Origin: CAWACC01 sp964390695
GTDB taxonomy: Bacteria > Chlamydiota > Chlamydiia > Chlamydiales > Parachlamydiaceae
Reading direction: 5' to 3'
Assembly (NCBI GenBank): GCA_964390695.1
Contig: CAYMKI010000050.1
Span: 1 to 17,925 of the forward strand
DNA length: 17,925 bases
In this document: positions 15,628-17,925 of the stretch, one piece after another
How positions within the stretch are numbered: position 1 is the first letter of the stretch
Layout of the letters: each line of letters starts with the position of its first letter
Made by a program: the position numbers and the translations under genes
The notes under the pieces: generated by a model
Databases searched by the model: none
Seen by the model: the letters and a program-made list of their open reading frames with translations, nothing else
What the model was told of the DNA's origin: nothing

Positions 15628-16433
15628 AACTGTTAGTTATGGGTGCGGGCTATATCGGTACAGCCTTTTTAAAAAGATTGAGCGGCAAAGACTATGGCAT
15701 CATTACTACCACAACCCAAAAGGATAAAATACCTTTACTCAAAGAAATCTCGCACGAAGTATTTTTTTTAGAGGCTACTAGAGAAGAAGAGTTTAAAGTT
15801 ATCCTGAACAGCTGCGATGGTATAGTCATCATGGTAGCTCCCAAGCCCGGCCATTCGTATGAAGACACTTATCTAAATACAGCCCTGCGCATCGAAAAGG
15901 CTCTGCAGGACAGGAAAACGCCGATTTCTCTGCTATATACCAGCAGCACGTCGGTGTATGAAGGTCACGCAGAATGGGTCTCCGAAGAGACAATACTTCA
16001 CCCTACATCTCCACATGCAAATATCCTTATGGAAGCGGAAAACATCTATCTTCACTCTCGTGCCCAAACATGCATTCTTCGCTTGGGAGGAATTTATGGC
16101 CCTCAGCGAGGTCTCCTAGAACGAGCTCGCCGCTTTTCCGGGCAAACTTTACCTGGAACCGGAAATGAACCGACGAATCATATCCATGTGGATGATGCTG
16201 CTTCAGCCTTGCTGTTTTGCCTAGAAAATAGGTTGAGAGGTGTTTACAACCTGGTAAATGATGACCACCCTACGCGTAAAGATTTGTATTCAGAGATTTG
16301 CCAATCTCATGCCTTACCCACGCCAGTCTGGAACACTGAACTACCAGCTATCCGACTGGGTGGGTACAAAGTTAGCAACCAGAAGATCAAAGCCGCAGGA
16401 TTTAACTTCTGCCATCCTCTATTGACCATATAA
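15624..16433 (+). CDS. NAD(P)-binding atypical extended SDR (epimerase/dehydratase family)
   Basis: 269 residues. The N-terminal Rossmann motif GAGYIGTAF (7-15) binds NAD(P). SSTSVYEGH corresponds to the usual SS-x-S-VYG strand, GGIYGPQRG and HIHVDDAA are typical of NAD-dependent epimerase/dehydratase relatives, and GVYNLVNDD near the end is also typical. The catalytic YxxxK is missing: the equivalent stretch reads HANILMEAE. This makes it like the YeeZ-type atypical SDRs, which may not be classical oxidoreductases. The start is ATG at 15624, which overlaps the MFS stop as ATGA and has AGAGGT upstream; a longer frame from 15567 would run inside the MFS gene. It is the last gene of the operon. 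Confidence 0.85.
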   Translation: MKLLVMGAGYIGTAFLKRLSGKDYGIITTTTQKDKIPLLKEISHEVFFLEATREEEFKVILNSCDGIVIMVAPKPGHSYEDTYLNTALRIEKALQDRKTPISLLYTSSTSVYEGHAEWVSEETILHPTSPHANILMEAENIYLHSRAQTCILRLGGIYGPQRGLLERARRFSGQTLPGTGNEPTNHIHVDDAASALLFCLENRLRGVYNLVNDDHPTRKDLYSEICQSHALPTPVWNTELPAIRLGGYKVSNQKIKAAGFNFCHPLLTI

Positions 16434-16442
16434 GAGGTTGAA

Positions 16443-16458
16443 AACCCAAAGTTGGGTT
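16443..16458 (-). terminator. Hairpin between convergent genes, likely minus-strand terminator
   Basis: AACCCAA-AG-TTGGGTT forms a 6-7 bp stem with a tiny loop. Read on the minus strand it is followed by a short T run (TTTTC), just after the stop of the MORN gene. Read on the plus strand there is no T run, so termination of the SDR operon there would be weak. Confidence 0.45.
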
Positions 16459-16464
16459 CTACAA

Positions 16465-17763
16465 CTAAAATATGTTGTGACCAAAGTAGCTATCATCCAA
16501 GAAGAGACTTTCATAGTAATTATCAACACCCTCTTGTACGTTTTGTACTTGCTCGATCACTAATGACGTGACAGAAGCATTTTGAATGCCGTTTGGATCT
16601 TGAGAAGTATTAATTGGATTGTTATCAGCTGTTACAGATGAATCCTCATGTGTCAAATCTATCAAGCAGCTTCTTCGTTGTTCTGGTATAAATGCAGAAG
16701 GAGGCTCATTTGCCGATGAGGAATTATATGACCCTTCAATTTGAATAGTCCATTTGGGTATTTCTAGCTCTTGAACGCTTGTTGTTTGAGCAGGGCTAAA
16801 GGCTTGCGATTGAGAATGACTACCTATAGAACTGTTTGTTGAATAAAAAATCTGTTCTTGCTGATTCATAAAGACACCGTTTTTATATTCTCCAACGCAA
16901 ATAGAATCCGAGTTTTTTAACTGATAGACTTTTCCATCTCTCACATCATTTCTAAAGGTTATCATATACTGAGCACCATCCGGATGCGTTATTAAAGCAG
17001 ATCCATCTTTAATACCAAAGACATAATTATACACCATTTTATACTTGCCTGGATAATCAACCGAAGCTCCTCCATGCTTTTTACCTCTTAATAGGCTATA
17101 GGTTAGCATCGTCTTATCGCCACGTATTTCAACAACATTTCCTTGAGGGACTCCATTCACATAGTTATAATGCAACAATGTGCCGTTTGGTAAAAACGCC
17201 GTAGCCTGACCTTCTCTTTTTCCGGCAACATTAGTTTTATAATACACTCTCGTTCCATCTTGGAGTACTTGCGATTTAACCTCTCCTTGATTTTGTGCAG
17301 AAGAATTACTCACAGCAGTTTCTACTATATCCTTTTTTACCCATAGACGTGGTGCACTTTCGGAGCTGCCTTCTCCAGTACCACCATCTTTCACCCCATT
17401 CTGAGGGGTGTGATTTTTTTTTACGGGAACTGATGGAGTAGTCAAATTACCCGGTGAAACATGAAATTGATTAATCATAAACGGTAGTACCCTTGTTTGG
17501 ACAGTCGTAATCCCGCTGATTAATCCATTATTCTTCCTATCACTTCCTAAATCACCTGTATTTAATCTCATCCTTTTTACTTCAATTCTTTCTATTTCAT
17601 CGCCTTCTGCATTTCTTTTTCTAGATATCTCCCTTCTATGTAATTCATCATCTTTTCTTTCAAAATTGACCGTATGAAAATTAAAATGTTTTTTCGGAGC
17701 TTTTTGCACCGTTGAAAATCGCTCTTGGCTTGCTATCGAATCTAACCCACTACTTGACATCAT
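16465..17763 (-). CDS. MORN-repeat protein with bipartite NLS-like motif; candidate effector
   Basis: 432 residues. The N-terminus MMSSSGLDSIASQERFS is Ser-rich and lacks a Sec signal, as in many type III secreted chlamydial proteins. Residues 48-66 hold RKR, 12 residues, then KRMR, a bipartite nuclear-localisation-like pattern. A disordered linker follows. Residues about 167-298 hold about six degenerate MORN units of 22-24 residues (for example NGTLLHYNYVNGVPQGNVVE, then YNYVFGIKDGSALITHPDG). MORN repeats form beta hairpins that bind membranes, lipids or proteins. The last 130 residues are Ser/Asn/Gln-rich and acidic. The start at 17763 is chosen because the predicted transcript begins near 17796, downstream of the longer ATG at 17832; AGG with 7-nt spacing precedes it. 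AT-rich base use suggests accessory origin. The effector role is inference. Confidence 0.8.
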   Translation of the reverse strand: MMSSSGLDSIASQERFSTVQKAPKKHFNFHTVNFERKDDELHRREISRKRNAEGDEIERIEVKRMRLNTGDLGSDRKNNGLISGITTVQTRVLPFMINQFHVSPGNLTTPSVPVKKNHTPQNGVKDGGTGEGSSESAPRLWVKKDIVETAVSNSSAQNQGEVKSQVLQDGTRVYYKTNVAGKREGQATAFLPNGTLLHYNYVNGVPQGNVVEIRGDKTMLTYSLLRGKKHGGASVDYPGKYKMVYNYVFGIKDGSALITHPDGAQYMITFRNDVRDGKVYQLKNSDSICVGEYKNGVFMNQQEQIFYSTNSSIGSHSQSQAFSPAQTTSVQELEIPKWTIQIEGSYNSSSANEPPSAFIPEQRRSCLIDLTHEDSSVTADNNPINTSQDPNGIQNASVTSLVIEQVQNVQEGVDNYYESLFLDDSYFGHNIF

Positions 17764-17802
17764 AAAAAAACCTGTTTTTTTGTTATTTATCGAAAACACG
17801 AA

Positions 17803-17832
17803 ATTATAAATCAAACAAAAATAAAGCGTCAA
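17803..17832 (-). promoter_or_regulatory. Predicted strong sigma70-type promoter of the MORN gene
   Basis: On the minus strand TTGACG (17827-17832), an 18-bp spacer and consensus TATAAT (17803-17808). The predicted start is near 17796. It overlaps the upstream in-frame ATG at 17832, which therefore cannot be used from this transcript. Confidence 0.65.
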
Positions 17833-17925
17833 TTAATTAAATATTAAAGAAAAAACAATTAGTTTACACAACAAATAAAAATAAGAAACTTTACTTACAA
17901 TCAGCTTCTAGTTATGCTATTACAC
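17833..17925. other. AT-rich intergenic edge, no gene seen
   Basis: These 93 bases are AT-rich and hold no ORF of note or recognisable RNA. They are upstream of the MORN gene and may include control sequence for a gene beyond the window. Confidence 0.6.

Noticed and set aside
17764..17832. N-terminal extension of the MORN gene to ATG at 17832
   Set aside because: The codon overlaps the predicted -35 box and would lie upstream of the transcript start.
1..17925. tRNA, rRNA, insertion sequence ends or transposase genes
   Set aside because: Looked for on both strands by eye; no cloverleaf, rRNA core, transposase motif or terminal repeat was seen.

Overview
The window most likely comes from a member of the Chlamydiae outside the classical Chlamydiaceae (an amoeba-associated, 'environmental' chlamydia). 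The strongest reason is a 1,888-residue UvrA made of two complete UvrA proteins in tandem, an arrangement known from chlamydiae. Supporting reasons are the weak or absent Shine-Dalgarno sequences, the repeat-rich effector-like proteins and the mosaic base composition: uvrA is relatively GC-rich, while the flanking accessory genes are AT-rich. The genus cannot be fixed from the sequence alone. The sequence is a draft, with a 10-N gap at 6948-6957 inside the last codons of uvrA.

Layout. 1-1228 (minus): 5' part of an unrecognised exported protein whose C-terminus lies outside the window. 1313-6979 (plus): double-length uvrA with its own promoter in the divergent gap. 6982-10833 (minus): a 1,283-residue alpha-solenoid protein with eleven clear 35-residue (105-bp) repeats, tail-to-tail with uvrA at only 2 nt. 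10834-10994: AT-rich divergent promoter region. 10995-12149 (plus): a protein resembling the TraB/ChaN/erythromycin-esterase fold group, followed by a small overlapping ORF (12142-12432).

12387-16433 looks like one metabolic locus. An ornithine-cyclodeaminase-family enzyme (minus) is divergent from an apparent operon of a BPL_N/class I glutamine-amidotransferase-like protein, an MFS transporter and an atypical NAD(P)-binding SDR (plus). The two transcription units appear to share interlocked, face-to-face promoters over an inverted repeat, so they are probably co-regulated. The pathway product is not known; the set (dehydrogenase/cyclodeaminase, amidotransferase-like protein, exporter or importer, reductase-like protein) suggests handling of a small amino-acid-derived molecule. 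16465-17763 (minus): a MORN-repeat protein with a Ser-rich N-terminus, a bipartite nuclear-localisation-like motif and a good sigma70/sigma66-type promoter; it is a candidate host-directed effector.

The most unusual element is the 35-residue repeat protein. Its repeat frame (AS-x-x-EG-QQAL-helix) resembles the layout of TALE-type repeats, with variable residues at the loop before the conserved helix and in the middle of the unit. Whether this reflects function or convergence is open. No tRNA, rRNA, CRISPR array or insertion sequence was seen.
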